A stretch of DNA of 54,139 nt from Acidocella aquatica (GCF_030160635.1 NZ_BSOS01000009.1:1-54139), one strand, 5' to 3'; shown: positions 32,760 to 42,236, numbered from the stretch's first letter. The notes: generated by a model not told the origin, from the letters alone. Numbers and translations: made by a program.

Positions 32760-34119
32760 TTATATCGTGAATTGCGCATCGCCGTTGGCCGGTAATGCAG
32801 GCTATGCCATTGCGCGGCATGCGGACGATAACGCCATCGTCGCGGTACGCGCCGGAAGGCCGATCCGCCGGGCTGAATTACGCAGGGATATCGCGGCCCT
32901 CGCGTCCAGGTTGCCCGCGCATCGATATATCCTCAATCTCTGCACCGACCGCTACCGGTTCATGGTCGGTGTGGCCGCCGCGCTGCGGCGCCAGCAGATC
33001 AGCCTGATGCCGCCTAGCACCGCGCCAGGTGTCCTGCGGGCGCTGGCGGAGGATTATCCCGATCTTTATGCGCTCACCGACACCACGCCCCCGCCGCTCA
33101 CCAGTTTTATCTACCCCGGCACGTTTGATGACGCTGGCGCGGCGGCGGAGATGGAGGACGTGCCCCGCGATCAGCCGGCGCTTATTTTGTTCACCTCCGG
33201 TTCGACCGGCAAGCCAAAGCCGGTGCCAAAAACATGGTCCACGCTGGTGCATAGCGCGCGGGCTGCCGGTGATCGGCTTGGGCTCTCGCGGCTGCGTGGC
33301 GGCACGGTCATCGCTACAGTGCCGCATCAGCATAGTTATGGGCTTGAATCGGCAATCCTGCTCGGGCTCCAGCATGGTCTGACCATCGACACCGGCTGGC
33401 CGCTTTATCCGGCCGATATCCGCGCGGCGCTTGAACGAACGGCCGGGCCGCGCATCCTGGTCACCACGCCGGTGCATCTGCGCGCCCTTGTCGCCGAGCC
33501 GGGGGGGATGCCCCGTGCCGATCTTATCCTCTCGGCGACGGCGCCGCTGCCGGTATCGCTCGCGGCCCAGGCCGAGGCCTGTTTCGGCGCGCCCCTCATC
33601 GAAATTTACGGCTGCACGGAGGCGGGACAAGTCGCGACCCGGCGGACCGCACAGGAAACCCAGTGGCAATGCTTCGATGGCGTCGCGTTAAGCCAGAACG
33701 AGCACGGCACCTGGGCCAGCGGTGCCGCGGTGGAGGGGGTGGCGCCGCTGCAGGACGTGATCGAGCTGACTGGCCCCGGGTTGTTTCTGCTGGGTGGCCG
33801 CTCGGCCGATCTCATAGATATTGCCGGCAAGCGCACCTCCTTGACGCATCTCAACCACCAGCTCCAGAGCATCCCAGGTGTAGAGGATGGCGTCTTTTTC
33901 ATGGGGGAAGCGAACGGCTCGCACGTTTCACGCCTGACGGCTCTGGTGGTGGCGCCGGCACTGCGGCCCGAGACGATTTTGCAGGCGCTGCGCGAGCGGA
34001 TTGACCCGGCGTTTCTGCCGCGCCCCCTTATCTTCACCGATGCATTGCCGCGCAACGAGCTCGGCAAATTGCCGCGTGAGGCGCTGCTGCGGCTTGCGGG
34101 CCGCGCGCAGGACGCTTAA
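32740..34119 (+). CDS. AMP-dependent acyl/aryl ligase (aryl-polyene starter activation)
   Basis: A 459-residue ANL-superfamily adenylating enzyme from the ATG at 32740. The P-loop FTSGSTGKPKPVPKTW, the A5-type motif EIYGCTEAGQVATRR and the LFLLGGRSADLIDIAGKRT segment (A8) are intact. It is expected to activate 3- or 4-hydroxybenzoate and load it on the ACP, as ApeH-like ligases do. It overlaps the preceding gene by 20 bp; a GTG at 32766 is a possible alternative start. The position between COG4648 and dehydratase genes is the usual aryl-polyene order. Confidence 0.87.
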   Translation: MPRGRTDYIVNCASPLAGNAGYAIARHADDNAIVAVRAGRPIRRAELRRDIAALASRLPAHRYILNLCTDRYRFMVGVAAALRRQQISLMPPSTAPGVLRALAEDYPDLYALTDTTPPPLTSFIYPGTFDDAGAAAEMEDVPRDQPALILFTSGSTGKPKPVPKTWSTLVHSARAAGDRLGLSRLRGGTVIATVPHQHSYGLESAILLGLQHGLTIDTGWPLYPADIRAALERTAGPRILVTTPVHLRALVAEPGGMPRADLILSATAPLPVSLAAQAEACFGAPLIEIYGCTEAGQVATRRTAQETQWQCFDGVALSQNEHGTWASGAAVEGVAPLQDVIELTGPGLFLLGGRSADLIDIAGKRTSLTHLNHQLQSIPGVEDGVFFMGEANGSHVSRLTALVVAPALRPETILQALRERIDPAFLPRPLIFTDALPRNELGKLPREALLRLAGRAQDA

Positions 34120-34121
34120 CC

Positions 34122-34424
34122 GTGTGGCAATCAATGGAACTTCATTTTGCCAGCGACCACCCGGCCATGGCGGGCCACTTCCCCTCCAACCCGATTGTTC
34201 CCGGCGCGCTGATGCTTGATTGCGTGGTAGCGGCCGTTGCCGGAGGGGTAGCCGGTGGCGCGGCCGTCATCCGTGCCGCGAAATTCCTGCATCCTGTCCG
34301 CCCCGGCGAGAGGCTGGACCTGCGGTGGCAAACACAGGTCAACGGCGCGATCAAGTTCGAATGCAGGCTGGCCGGTGGGGGCGCTTTGGCGCTGACAGGC
34401 ACACTCGAGATCAGCCGGCCATGA
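34122..34424 (+). CDS. FabA/FabZ-like hotdog dehydratase (ApeI type)
   Basis: A 100-residue hotdog protein. The sequence HFASDHPAMAGHFPSNPIVPGALMLD contains the H-x-x-x-GHFP-x-x-P-x-x-PG pattern of (3R)-hydroxyacyl-ACP dehydratases. It probably removes water from the beta-hydroxyacyl intermediates to make the conjugated double bonds, possibly together with the second dehydratase at 42237. The start is GTG at 34122 (after AGGA) or ATG at 34134. It overlaps the next gene by four bases. Confidence 0.85.
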   Translation: MWQSMELHFASDHPAMAGHFPSNPIVPGALMLDCVVAAVAGGVAGGAAVIRAAKFLHPVRPGERLDLRWQTQVNGAIKFECRLAGGGALALTGTLEISRP

Positions 34425-35323
34425 CCCAGAAGCTGCTCGTGCAGGAATGGGCGGCCCGGCGCGAGCGCGGGTCTTTGCCGCTGATCAAGCTCGGGGTGTG
34501 GGTCGCCTTGCGCCTCCACCGGCGGGTGGCCCGGCTGTTTCTTTACCCGATCTGCATCTTCTTCCTCGCATCTTCGCCCGCGGCGGCGCGCGGCTCGCGG
34601 GCTTATCTGGCGCGGGTGCTTGGCCGCAAGCCGCGTCTCGCCGATATTTTTTCACATTTTTTAACATTCGCGTCCTGCGTGCTCGACCGCGTCTTCCTCC
34701 TCAATGAGCAACTCGACCAATTTGATATCCGCGTGCACGGCGAGGAGATCGTGCGCGCAATTGAGCAGCGCGGGGGCGGGTGCATCCTGTTGGGCGCGCA
34801 TTTCGGCAGCTTTGAAGTCGCGCGCGCGGTTGGCCGCAACCATGCGGACTTGCCGATCAGCCTTCTCATGTATGAGGAAAATGCGAAGAAAATCCGCGCG
34901 GCGCTGGCGGCCATCAATCCACGCCTGGCGACGGAGGTCATCGGCCTGGGCCGGATGGATTCGCTGATTTCAGTGGCGGAGCGCCTCCGGCAAGGACATT
35001 TCATCGGTGTGCTCGCGGACCGCAATATCAATGGCAAGGACATGGTGAGCTATCCGTTCCTGGGCGCGCCCGCCAAATTTCCGCAAGGGCCGTTCCGTGT
35101 GGCCATGCTTCTGCAGTGCCCGGTTGTGATGATGGTTGGCGTCTACCGGGGCGGGCGGACCTATGACGTGTTTTTTGAAACCCTGGCCGAAGCCCCCGAA
35201 TCGCGGCCAAAGGACAGCGATGCGTGGCTTGATGGCATCATGCGCCAATATGCCGCCCGGCTTGAGCATCATTGCCGCGAGGCGCCGTTCAACTGGTTCA
35301 ACTTCTATGATTTCTGGGCATGA
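34421..35323 (+). CDS. LPLAT-type acyltransferase (lipid A acyltransferase-like)
   Basis: A 300-residue membrane-associated acyltransferase resembling LpxL/HtrB. A hydrophobic stretch at about 38-52 (RLFLYPICIFFLASS) anchors it and the H-x4-E motif is HFGSFE (H127, E132) in CILLGAHFGSFEVARAV. In xanthomonadin and aryl-polyene clusters such enzymes attach the polyene to a lipid. It starts at the ATG at 34421, overlapping the dehydratase stop by ATGA, and is followed by lolA-like and MMPL genes for transport. The acyl acceptor is unknown. Confidence 0.87.
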   Translation: MTQKLLVQEWAARRERGSLPLIKLGVWVALRLHRRVARLFLYPICIFFLASSPAAARGSRAYLARVLGRKPRLADIFSHFLTFASCVLDRVFLLNEQLDQFDIRVHGEEIVRAIEQRGGGCILLGAHFGSFEVARAVGRNHADLPISLLMYEENAKKIRAALAAINPRLATEVIGLGRMDSLISVAERLRQGHFIGVLADRNINGKDMVSYPFLGAPAKFPQGPFRVAMLLQCPVVMMVGVYRGGRTYDVFFETLAEAPESRPKDSDAWLDGIMRQYAARLEHHCREAPFNWFNFYDFWA

Positions 35324-35324
35324 G

Positions 35325-35930
35325 ATGCGGATAATCCGGCTATTGCCCTGGCTTTGCGCGCTCTGCATCGCGAGCGCGCCCTTGGCCCTGGCGCAGCCTG
35401 CCACCGCGAACTGGGGGCTGGCGCAATTGATGCAAGAGCTTGCGCAGGTCCACTCGGCCTCCGCCAGCTTCACCGAACGCAAGACCGTGCAGGTGTTGAG
35501 CACGCCGCTGGTGGCATCAGGCTCCCTGAGCTACGTGGCGCCTGATTATATACGCAAGGCGACGTTGTTGCCGGTGCCGGAAAATTTTGTTCTCGACCAT
35601 GACCAGATCACCATAAGCGGCGGCCCGGACCAGCAAACTCATGTTTTTTCGCTGAATGCCGATCCGCGGATCGGCGGGTTGGTCGAAGGGATCCGCGCCA
35701 CGCTCGCAGGTGACCTGCCAGCGCTTGACCATTATTATATCGTACGGCTCAGCGGTGATGCCGCCAATTGGCAGCTTCTGCTGCAGCCCAAAAATCCCGG
35801 CGCCGCCCGTATGATCAAATGGATCATCATTCGCGGCAAACAGAATCATCTTGACGGCCTTGATACCGCGAGCGGCAATGGCGACCATTCGGAGATGAGC
35901 ATTGCCGAAGATGTGAGCGATGCCCAATAA
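35325..35930 (+). CDS. LolA-like periplasmic carrier of the pigment cluster
   Basis: A 201-residue secreted protein. The N-terminal signal peptide (MRIIRLLPWLCALCIASAPLALAQ) is followed by a LolA-like beta-sheet protein (SASFTERKTVQVLSTPLVAS, GSLSYVAPDYIRKATL). LolA-like proteins in aryl-polyene clusters are thought to move the lipid-linked polyene through the periplasm. It begins one base after the acyltransferase stop (ATG at 35325) and overlaps the MMPL exporter start by 11 bp. Confidence 0.87.
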   Translation: MRIIRLLPWLCALCIASAPLALAQPATANWGLAQLMQELAQVHSASASFTERKTVQVLSTPLVASGSLSYVAPDYIRKATLLPVPENFVLDHDQITISGGPDQQTHVFSLNADPRIGGLVEGIRATLAGDLPALDHYYIVRLSGDAANWQLLLQPKNPGAARMIKWIIIRGKQNHLDGLDTASGNGDHSEMSIAEDVSDAQ

Positions 35931-38247
35931 GCGCCGCGCGCTCGGCTTCTGGCTGGTTCTGTTGGTCGCATGTGCCGGTATCATCGCCCGGACCCAGTTT
36001 CGCACCGATATGGGGGCTTTCCTGCCCCAATCGGCGCCGATGGCACAGCAGGTTCTCACCGAGCAGGCGACGAGCGGCGCGGCGTCACATCTGATCGTGC
36101 TGGCGCTCACCGGCGCGCCGGCACCCATACTCGCAGCGATGAGCGAGACCTTGGCCGGGCAACTCCGGCAACGGGCGGAATTCATTGACGTCATCAACGG
36201 CGATGACCAATCCTTCGCCGGGGTGCAGGGTTTTGTCTGGGCCAACCGCTATCTGCTCAGCGCGGATATAACCGCCGATCGTTTCACGGCAACCGGGCTG
36301 CATGCCGCGCTGCTGAATGATCTTGGGCTGCTTGGCTCGGATCTGGGCGGGATGATCCAGCAAACCCTGCCCGGCGACCCAACCGGCGAAGCCCTGACGC
36401 TGCTGCGCCAGCTCGGCCAAGCCCAAGGCCCGGCCAGCATCGGCAATGTGTGGTTTTCAAGCGATGGCGCGCGCGCGCTGTTGCTGGTTCATACCAGCGC
36501 TCCTGGTTTTGACATCGACTCGCAGCAGCAGGCGTTGACGCTGATCAACGGTGATTTCGGCAAGGCCCGCCGTGCGGTGCCGGGTGCGGCGGGGGTGCGC
36601 CTGATTGAAAGCGGGCCGGGGGTGTTCGCCATTCATATTCGCGATACCACCAAGCGCGATGTTACCCGGCTATCATTGCTCGCGATGGCTGGTGCCGTCA
36701 GCCTGTTAAGCTTCGCCTATCGTTCGCCGCGCGTGTTGCTGCTGGGCATTCTGCCCATCGCCAGCGGCGTGCTCGCGGCCATCGCCACGGTGTCGCTGAC
36801 TTTTGGGTTTGTCCACGGCGTTACGCTGGGCTTTGGGGTGACGCTGATCGGCGAATCGATTGATTACGCGATCTATCTGTTTACCCAGACGGCGCGCGGC
36901 GAGACGGCCAGCGACACGATCGCGCGCATCTGGCCGACGCTGCGTCTCGGCATGCTCACCTCGACCGTTGGGTTCAGCGCCATGCTGTTCTCAAGCTTCA
37001 CCGGCTTCGCGCAGCTCGGGTTGTTTTCAATCGCGGGGCTGATTGTCGCGGCCGGTGTTACCCGCTTTGTCCTGCCGCATCTTGTGCCGCAAGGGTTTTG
37101 CGCGGCGGGCGCGGATTCCATATCGCGGCCGCTGCGCGCGGCCATCCGCCAGCGGCGGCGCCTGCGCTGGCTCGTCGCCGCCGGGGTGCTTGCGTCCATC
37201 TTCGCGCTGACGATGCACCGCGGTGCGCTCTGGGATAATAATCTGGAGAATTTGAGCCCGATCCCCGCCAGGGACCAGGCACAGGACCAGATGCTCCGCC
37301 GTGACCTCGGCGTGCCGGATGTCCGCTATTTCGCGGTGTTCAAGGCTGCTGACAAAGAAGGGGCGCTGGAGAAAAGCGAGGACCTGACAGCGAGTCTGAA
37401 CAGCCTTGTGGCGCGCGGGAAGCTTGGCGGGTTCGATGTGCCGAGTATGATTTTGCCCAGCTTAAGGACGCAGCGGGCCCGGCAGGCGGCGTTGCCCGGC
37501 GCGGCCCTGTTACGCGAGCGCTTCACCCAGGCACAGGCCGGCCTGCCGTTCCGCGCGGATGCGTTCGAACCGTTTTTCCGTGATGTGGCCGCAACGAAAA
37601 CCGGCCCGCTCCTGAGCGCCGGCAGCCTGCCGCCGCCGCTGGCGCTCCAGCTCGGATCCATGCTGGTCCGCAGAGACAATGGCTGGGTTGTGATGGCGCC
37701 GCTGCATGATGTCGCCGACCCGGCGGGCGTGGCCCGGGCAATCGCGCTGGCCGGATTGCCTGGCGTGAGGTTCGTTGACCTGAACCATGAATCGGACCAG
37801 CTCCTGCAAACGTTCCAGCGAGAGGCCGTGCTGCTTGCCGTCACCGGCAGCCTTGCCGTTGTGCTCCTTCTGCTCGCCGGGTTGCGCTCCGTGGCGCGCG
37901 TTATCACCGTCGTGGCGCCGCTCGCCGCCGCGGTGATCATGACAGCGGCCCTGCTCACGCTTGGCGGTGGCAAAGTCTCGATTTTCATGGTTGTCGGCTT
38001 CCTGCTCATCGTCGCCGTCGGTTCCAATTATTGTCTCTTCTTCGAACGATCGGCGCCCGATGCCGAGACATGGCACCGATCGATCGCCTCCATCGTCCTG
38101 GCTAATCTCTGCACCGTGTCAGCCTATGGGCTGATGGCCTTATCGAGCATTCCAGTGCTGCACGATATCGGCATGACGGTTGCGATGGGCACGTTTCTGA
38201 GCCTCGTCTGCGCTGCCTTGCTCAAGGCACCGGGACTGGAGGCATGA
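35920..38247 (+). CDS. MMPL/RND-family exporter
   Basis: A 775-residue transporter of the MMPL family with about 12 membrane segments in two halves, each with a large periplasmic loop. An N-terminal anchor is followed by LHAALLNDLGLLG-type loop sequence, the SSD-like block at about 245-400 (GVTLIGESIDYAIYLF is the proton-relay type motif) and a second at about 640-770 (VGSNYCLFFERS). It likely extrudes the finished aryl polyene from the inner membrane. It is co-translated with the LolA-like gene upstream and with the hydrolase downstream (ATGA at 38244). Confidence 0.88.
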   Translation: MPNKRRALGFWLVLLVACAGIIARTQFRTDMGAFLPQSAPMAQQVLTEQATSGAASHLIVLALTGAPAPILAAMSETLAGQLRQRAEFIDVINGDDQSFAGVQGFVWANRYLLSADITADRFTATGLHAALLNDLGLLGSDLGGMIQQTLPGDPTGEALTLLRQLGQAQGPASIGNVWFSSDGARALLLVHTSAPGFDIDSQQQALTLINGDFGKARRAVPGAAGVRLIESGPGVFAIHIRDTTKRDVTRLSLLAMAGAVSLLSFAYRSPRVLLLGILPIASGVLAAIATVSLTFGFVHGVTLGFGVTLIGESIDYAIYLFTQTARGETASDTIARIWPTLRLGMLTSTVGFSAMLFSSFTGFAQLGLFSIAGLIVAAGVTRFVLPHLVPQGFCAAGADSISRPLRAAIRQRRRLRWLVAAGVLASIFALTMHRGALWDNNLENLSPIPARDQAQDQMLRRDLGVPDVRYFAVFKAADKEGALEKSEDLTASLNSLVARGKLGGFDVPSMILPSLRTQRARQAALPGAALLRERFTQAQAGLPFRADAFEPFFRDVAATKTGPLLSAGSLPPPLALQLGSMLVRRDNGWVVMAPLHDVADPAGVARAIALAGLPGVRFVDLNHESDQLLQTFQREAVLLAVTGSLAVVLLLLAGLRSVARVITVVAPLAAAVIMTAALLTLGGGKVSIFMVVGFLLIVAVGSNYCLFFERSAPDAETWHRSIASIVLANLCTVSAYGLMALSSIPVLHDIGMTVAMGTFLSLVCAALLKAPGLEA

Positions 38248-38954
38248 TCACCCAAATCCTCCACAAGGCGCCGGGCGCCGGGGGCGATCGCGTTTTGCTG
38301 GTCATGCTGCCGGGTGCGGGGATCAAGGCAAGCGCGTTCGTGGAGCATGGCATGGCCGACGCCGTGCATGCGCGCGGGCTGGCCGTGGATATCATCATCG
38401 CGCAGCCGGATCTGGACCTCTATCTTGATGGCGATGTCGCCGCCGCGCTGCATCGCGCGGTTGTCGAACCGGCGCGCGCGCAGGGCTATGCGCGGGTCTG
38501 GCTGCTGGGTATCTCGCTGGGCTGCATGGGCGCGCTGCTCTACGCGAGCGCGCACGCCGCCGCGTTGGAAGGCATGGTGTTGCTGGCACCGTTTCTGGGC
38601 ACAAAAGGCACTGTTGCCGAGCTGGGCCGGGCCGGGGGGCTGGCGGCATGGCCCGCCGCGCGCTCCGCCGCCACGGCGCCGGAACAGCGCATGCTGGTTT
38701 GGCTGCGGGATTTTCTCGTTCAGCGGGCGGTATCTCCGGCGCTCTATCTCGGGTATGGGCGCGAAGACCGTTTTGCCCGTGGGCACCGGCTGCTCGCGGA
38801 CGCGCTGCCCGCCGCGCGCGTTGTAACCGCCGCTGGCGGCCATGATTGGGATACCTGGCGCACGCTCTGGCGGCTTGTGCTGGACACCTCGCCCTTTCTC
38901 CCGGCTGGTGAGGCCACGGCGGCGGAACTGGACGATGCGGCACACGGTGAATAA
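38244..38954 (+). CDS. Alpha/beta hydrolase of the pigment cluster
   Basis: A 236-residue alpha/beta-hydrolase-fold protein. The nucleophile elbow is GISLG (Ser91), followed by the acidic residue region GYGREDRF (Asp175) and His200 (AGGHDWDTW). It lacks signal peptide and membrane spans. Its location between exporter and ketosynthase indicates a pathway role such as thioester editing or ester hydrolysis of the pigment; no specific family assignment is possible. It overlaps the exporter by ATGA and ends 1 bp before the next start. Confidence 0.8.
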   Translation: MITQILHKAPGAGGDRVLLVMLPGAGIKASAFVEHGMADAVHARGLAVDIIIAQPDLDLYLDGDVAAALHRAVVEPARAQGYARVWLLGISLGCMGALLYASAHAAALEGMVLLAPFLGTKGTVAELGRAGGLAAWPAARSAATAPEQRMLVWLRDFLVQRAVSPALYLGYGREDRFARGHRLLADALPAARVVTAAGGHDWDTWRTLWRLVLDTSPFLPAGEATAAELDDAAHGE

Positions 38955-38955
38955 G

Positions 38956-40218
38956 ATGACCAAACGAAAAGGAATGGCCGCGGGAGTCATGAGCAATGAT
39001 GGCGATGATCGTGCCAGCCAGGAAAATTGCGCCATGAAGGGCACGGGCGGCGCGGCCTATGAACAATTCTACCCATATTACGCCGAACTTTGCGCATTGT
39101 CGGAGCTGCGCAAGAAGCCCGGTTTTGGCATTCCGTTGCGCAGCGGCATGGGCGGGCATTCGCTGCTCTACCTGAACGGCGTGCGCCTCGACCGGACACA
39201 GGGATACCCTGTGCTTGAACTCTGCGCGCCGGACGCCTCGCCAGGCTCGCAAGGCGTGGGCATCAGCGTGAACTCGCACTACAAAAACGCCAATTGGGTT
39301 GCCGCCGAAGGGCGCGATTTTTTATGGCGCGGCGCGCTTAAGCCTGGCGAACCCCTGACGCGCGAAGCCTATGAGCGGACGCAGCACCACGCCAAGGCGA
39401 TGGGCGTGCTCGACGGCGTGCAATTCCATGACCATCTGTTCCGCGACAAACCAAGCGGCATGACGGAGCGGGATTATATGTATGAAATCTCCGTCGCGAC
39501 CGATTATGCGGCCCAGTTCGGCCGCGACACCTTTCGCACGCGAATACCGCTGGACCATGCAAGGATGTCGGCGATCGTCGATTTCCTCAACGGCATCAAT
39601 GCGCCCTATCGCGACGGCACCCGCGTGTATAACTGGCGGCTGTTCAACGATAATTGCGGCCATGTGGCGCATAATGCGCTCGCGGCGGCGGGAGTCTGGG
39701 CGCCTTGGCCGACCGGGCAGTTCTTCGCGCTCGCGGCGTTCAATTTCCCGGTGCCGAAGAACGAGCTGGTGGATCTCGCCCTGCGCACAAATGATCTGCC
39801 GATCCAAAATCCAAAAGCAATTTACAAGGACAGACAGGCGCGGCAGGCATTCCTTACAACCGGCTTCCTCCCGACGGCGCCGGGAGCTCTGGCGGCCGCC
39901 GCGCCAGCCGTGGCGGATAATGAAGTTTATGATATCAATCGCTTGCGGCTGATTTTCTATGACAATCCGTTTTGGGGGCCTTACCGTCACCGCTTCGCCC
40001 GCATATTCACCGAGCCGAGATACCTCGATCTGCGGGCCAATCTGCGGCATTTTGAAAAATTATATGCCACGGCGCTGAAATCGCGCGGCGCCACCGGCCA
40101 GGGCGCCGGCTTCCAAATGCGCTATAACGAATATGCCGCGCGGGAAGCCGCGAAAGTCCGCGGACAGCTGGCGTGCCTTGAACAATCCGGCGCATTACCG
40201 GTGGAGGTCCTGCCATGA
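38956..40218 (+). CDS. Unrecognised protein with NC motif (papain-like fold candidate)
   Basis: A 420-residue soluble protein of no named family that I recognise. From the ATG at 38956 (alternatively 38989) it has a conserved-looking central part: YMYEISVATDYAAQF, RIPLDHARMSAIVDFLNGI, and YNWRLFNDNCGHVAHNALAAAG. The last block (Cys234, His236) resembles the N-C-x-x-x-A-x-x-x-L-x-x-x-G pattern of permuted papain-like (NlpC/P60-, DUF4105-like) enzymes, where the Cys is the nucleophile; other active-site residues are unassigned. A hydrolytic or transferase role on the lipid or aryl group is a guess. It overlaps the ketosynthase gene by four bases, so it is certainly co-expressed with the cluster. 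Confidence 0.7.
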   Translation: MTKRKGMAAGVMSNDGDDRASQENCAMKGTGGAAYEQFYPYYAELCALSELRKKPGFGIPLRSGMGGHSLLYLNGVRLDRTQGYPVLELCAPDASPGSQGVGISVNSHYKNANWVAAEGRDFLWRGALKPGEPLTREAYERTQHHAKAMGVLDGVQFHDHLFRDKPSGMTERDYMYEISVATDYAAQFGRDTFRTRIPLDHARMSAIVDFLNGINAPYRDGTRVYNWRLFNDNCGHVAHNALAAAGVWAPWPTGQFFALAAFNFPVPKNELVDLALRTNDLPIQNPKAIYKDRQARQAFLTTGFLPTAPGALAAAAPAVADNEVYDINRLRLIFYDNPFWGPYRHRFARIFTEPRYLDLRANLRHFEKLYATALKSRGATGQGAGFQMRYNEYAAREAAKVRGQLACLEQSGALPVEVLP

Positions 40219-41411
40219 GCGGGCCGTTGGCATTGAGCAATTTTTCCATCGTGACCAGCCTCGGCGCGGGCCGTGAGCAGACCATGGCGGCGCTGCGGGA
40301 AGGCCGCAGCGCCCTCGCCCCCTGCGCGTTCGATTCGATTCCGTTCCAGACATATGCCGGTGAGATCACCGGCCTTGATGACACCCCCCTGCAGCCCGGG
40401 CTGGCTGGTTTTGATTGCCGCAATAACCGGCTCGCCGCGCTGGCGCTGCGCCAGGACGGTTTTCTGGATACGGTTGCGGCGGCGCGAGAGCGCTACGGCG
40501 CCGGGCGCATCGGTGTCTTTGCTGGTACGAGTACCTCGGGCATACTGCAGACGGAAGGCGCGTACCGCCTGCGCGACCCCGCAAGCGGCATATTGCCCCC
40601 CGGGTTTGACTATGCGCGCACGCACAACACCTATTCACTCGCGCGGTTTGTCCGCGAAATGCTTGGCCTCGCCGGACCGGCTTTCACCGTGTCCACTGCC
40701 TGCGCGGCAACCTCCAAAGTTTTTGCCAGCGCGGCGCGGATGATCGCCACCGGCATCTGCGACGCCGCCATCGTCGGTGGCGCCGACACGCTTTGCGCCA
40801 CCACGCTCTTTGGCTTCCACGCGCTGGGCGTTATGGCGGATGAGCCGTGCCGGCCGTTCGACCCTGAGCGCCGCGGGATTTCACTTGGCGAGGCGGCGGG
40901 CTTCATCCTGCTCGAACGGCCCAGCGAACGGTTGAGCGCGGATACTGTCCTGCTGTTGGGTGCCGGCGAAAGCTCTGATGCCTACCATATGTCATCGCCG
41001 CACCCCGAGGGGAGCGGGGCGCGGTTGGCGATGGAGCGGGCATTAAACGCCGCGGGGCTCGAACCGGCGGCGATTGACTATATCAACCTGCACGGCACGG
41101 CGACGCTGGTTGGCGACGCGGCGGAGGATCGTGCCGTATCAGACCTGTTCGGCGGCGCCGTGCCCTGCAGCTCGACCAAAGGCTTCACCGGGCACACGCT
41201 TGGCGCCTCCGGCGTGGCCGAGGCAATCATCAGCGCGCTGGCGATCCAGCATGGTTTTCTACCTGGCAGCCCGCATACGCGCGCGCTCGATCCCGGTTTC
41301 AAAAGCCGGTATGTGCTGGAGGGCCACGTTGCCAGGATCGATCGGGTGGTTAGCAACTCCTTCGGCTTTGGCGGCGTAAATTGCAGTCTGATACTGGGCC
41401 GCTCCGCGTGA
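40215..41411 (+). CDS. Beta-ketoacyl-ACP synthase (aryl-polyene ketosynthase)
   Basis: A 398-residue thiolase-fold ketosynthase of the FabF/KS-alpha group. The active-site cysteine is Cys163 (TVSTACAATS), the histidines His293 (NLHGTATLVG) and His327 (GFTGHTLGAS) with Lys322 (STKG). It should catalyse repeated condensation of malonyl-ACP onto the aryl starter. It is overlapped by the following KS-like gene with a GTGA, typical of a KS and chain-length-factor pair. Confidence 0.92.
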   Translation: MSGPLALSNFSIVTSLGAGREQTMAALREGRSALAPCAFDSIPFQTYAGEITGLDDTPLQPGLAGFDCRNNRLAALALRQDGFLDTVAAARERYGAGRIGVFAGTSTSGILQTEGAYRLRDPASGILPPGFDYARTHNTYSLARFVREMLGLAGPAFTVSTACAATSKVFASAARMIATGICDAAIVGGADTLCATTLFGFHALGVMADEPCRPFDPERRGISLGEAAGFILLERPSERLSADTVLLLGAGESSDAYHMSSPHPEGSGARLAMERALNAAGLEPAAIDYINLHGTATLVGDAAEDRAVSDLFGGAVPCSSTKGFTGHTLGASGVAEAIISALAIQHGFLPGSPHTRALDPGFKSRYVLEGHVARIDRVVSNSFGFGGVNCSLILGRSA

Positions 41412-42235
41412 TCCGCATTTATATCGAAGGGATCGGCCTATGCGGCCCCGGGCTGAATGGCTGGGAGGCAAGCCGCCCGGTGCTGGCCGGCACGGATGAT
41501 TACGAAGCATCACCAATCTGCGTGCCGGCGAGCATGCTGCTGCCGGCCAATGAACGCCGCCGCGCGCCCCAGATCGTGAAAATTGCGCTTGCCATTGGCG
41601 CCGAGGCCTTCGCCATGGCGGGGCGCGATCCGGCTGGAACGGCGGCGGTCTTCGCGTCCTCCGGCGGTGACGGCGATACGATCCACGAAATCCTGCATGT
41701 TCTGGCGTCGCCGAACCGTGAACTTTCACCGACGCGGTTCCATAATTCGGTCCATAATGCCGCTGCCGGGTATTGGAGTATCGCCACCCACTCCCGGGCC
41801 GCCTCAACCAGCCTTTGCTGTTACAATGACAGCTTTGCCGCGGGGCTGCTTGAGGCTGCTGTGCAGGCGGCGGCAACGCGGGAATCTGTCGCGCTGATCG
41901 CCTATGACGTGCAATATCCATCTCCGCTCCGCGACGCGCGGCCGCTCGCCGCGGCCTTTGGCATAGCGCTGGTGCTGTCCCCGGCGCCGGGAGCGGCCTC
42001 CATCGCATGTATCGAACTGGAGCTGCGGCCAGGGACTCTCACCTCGCCCGCCTCTGACTCGCCACCGGAGCTTGAGTGGTTGCGCCAGGGCACTCCCGCG
42101 GCGCGGAGCCTGCCGCTGCTGGCGGCGCTGGCGCGCCGGGAGGAGAGCAGCATCAGCCTGAATTATCTGGATGATATGGTCCTCGCGTTGCGCATCACGC
42201 CGCTTCCGGCATCGCCCAATCCGCGTGGAGCCTGA
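41408..42235 (+). CDS. Ketosynthase-like chain-length factor (ketoacyl-synt_2 type)
   Basis: A 275-residue thiolase-like protein starting at the GTG at 41408 in a GTGA overlap with the ketosynthase. It matches the N-terminal half of ketosynthases (FHNSVHNAAAGYWSIATHSRAASTSLCCYNDSFAAGLLEAA) but the catalytic Cys of a KS is not in the standard position, and no C-terminal catalytic His motif is present. Such proteins pair with the ketosynthase as a chain-length factor in aryl-polyene clusters (ApeC-like). The number of elongation rounds it sets cannot be predicted. Confidence 0.85.
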   Translation: MIRIYIEGIGLCGPGLNGWEASRPVLAGTDDYEASPICVPASMLLPANERRRAPQIVKIALAIGAEAFAMAGRDPAGTAAVFASSGGDGDTIHEILHVLASPNRELSPTRFHNSVHNAAAGYWSIATHSRAASTSLCCYNDSFAAGLLEAAVQAAATRESVALIAYDVQYPSPLRDARPLAAAFGIALVLSPAPGAASIACIELELRPGTLTSPASDSPPELEWLRQGTPAARSLPLLAALARREESSISLNYLDDMVLALRITPLPASPNPRGA

Positions 42236-42236
42236 C

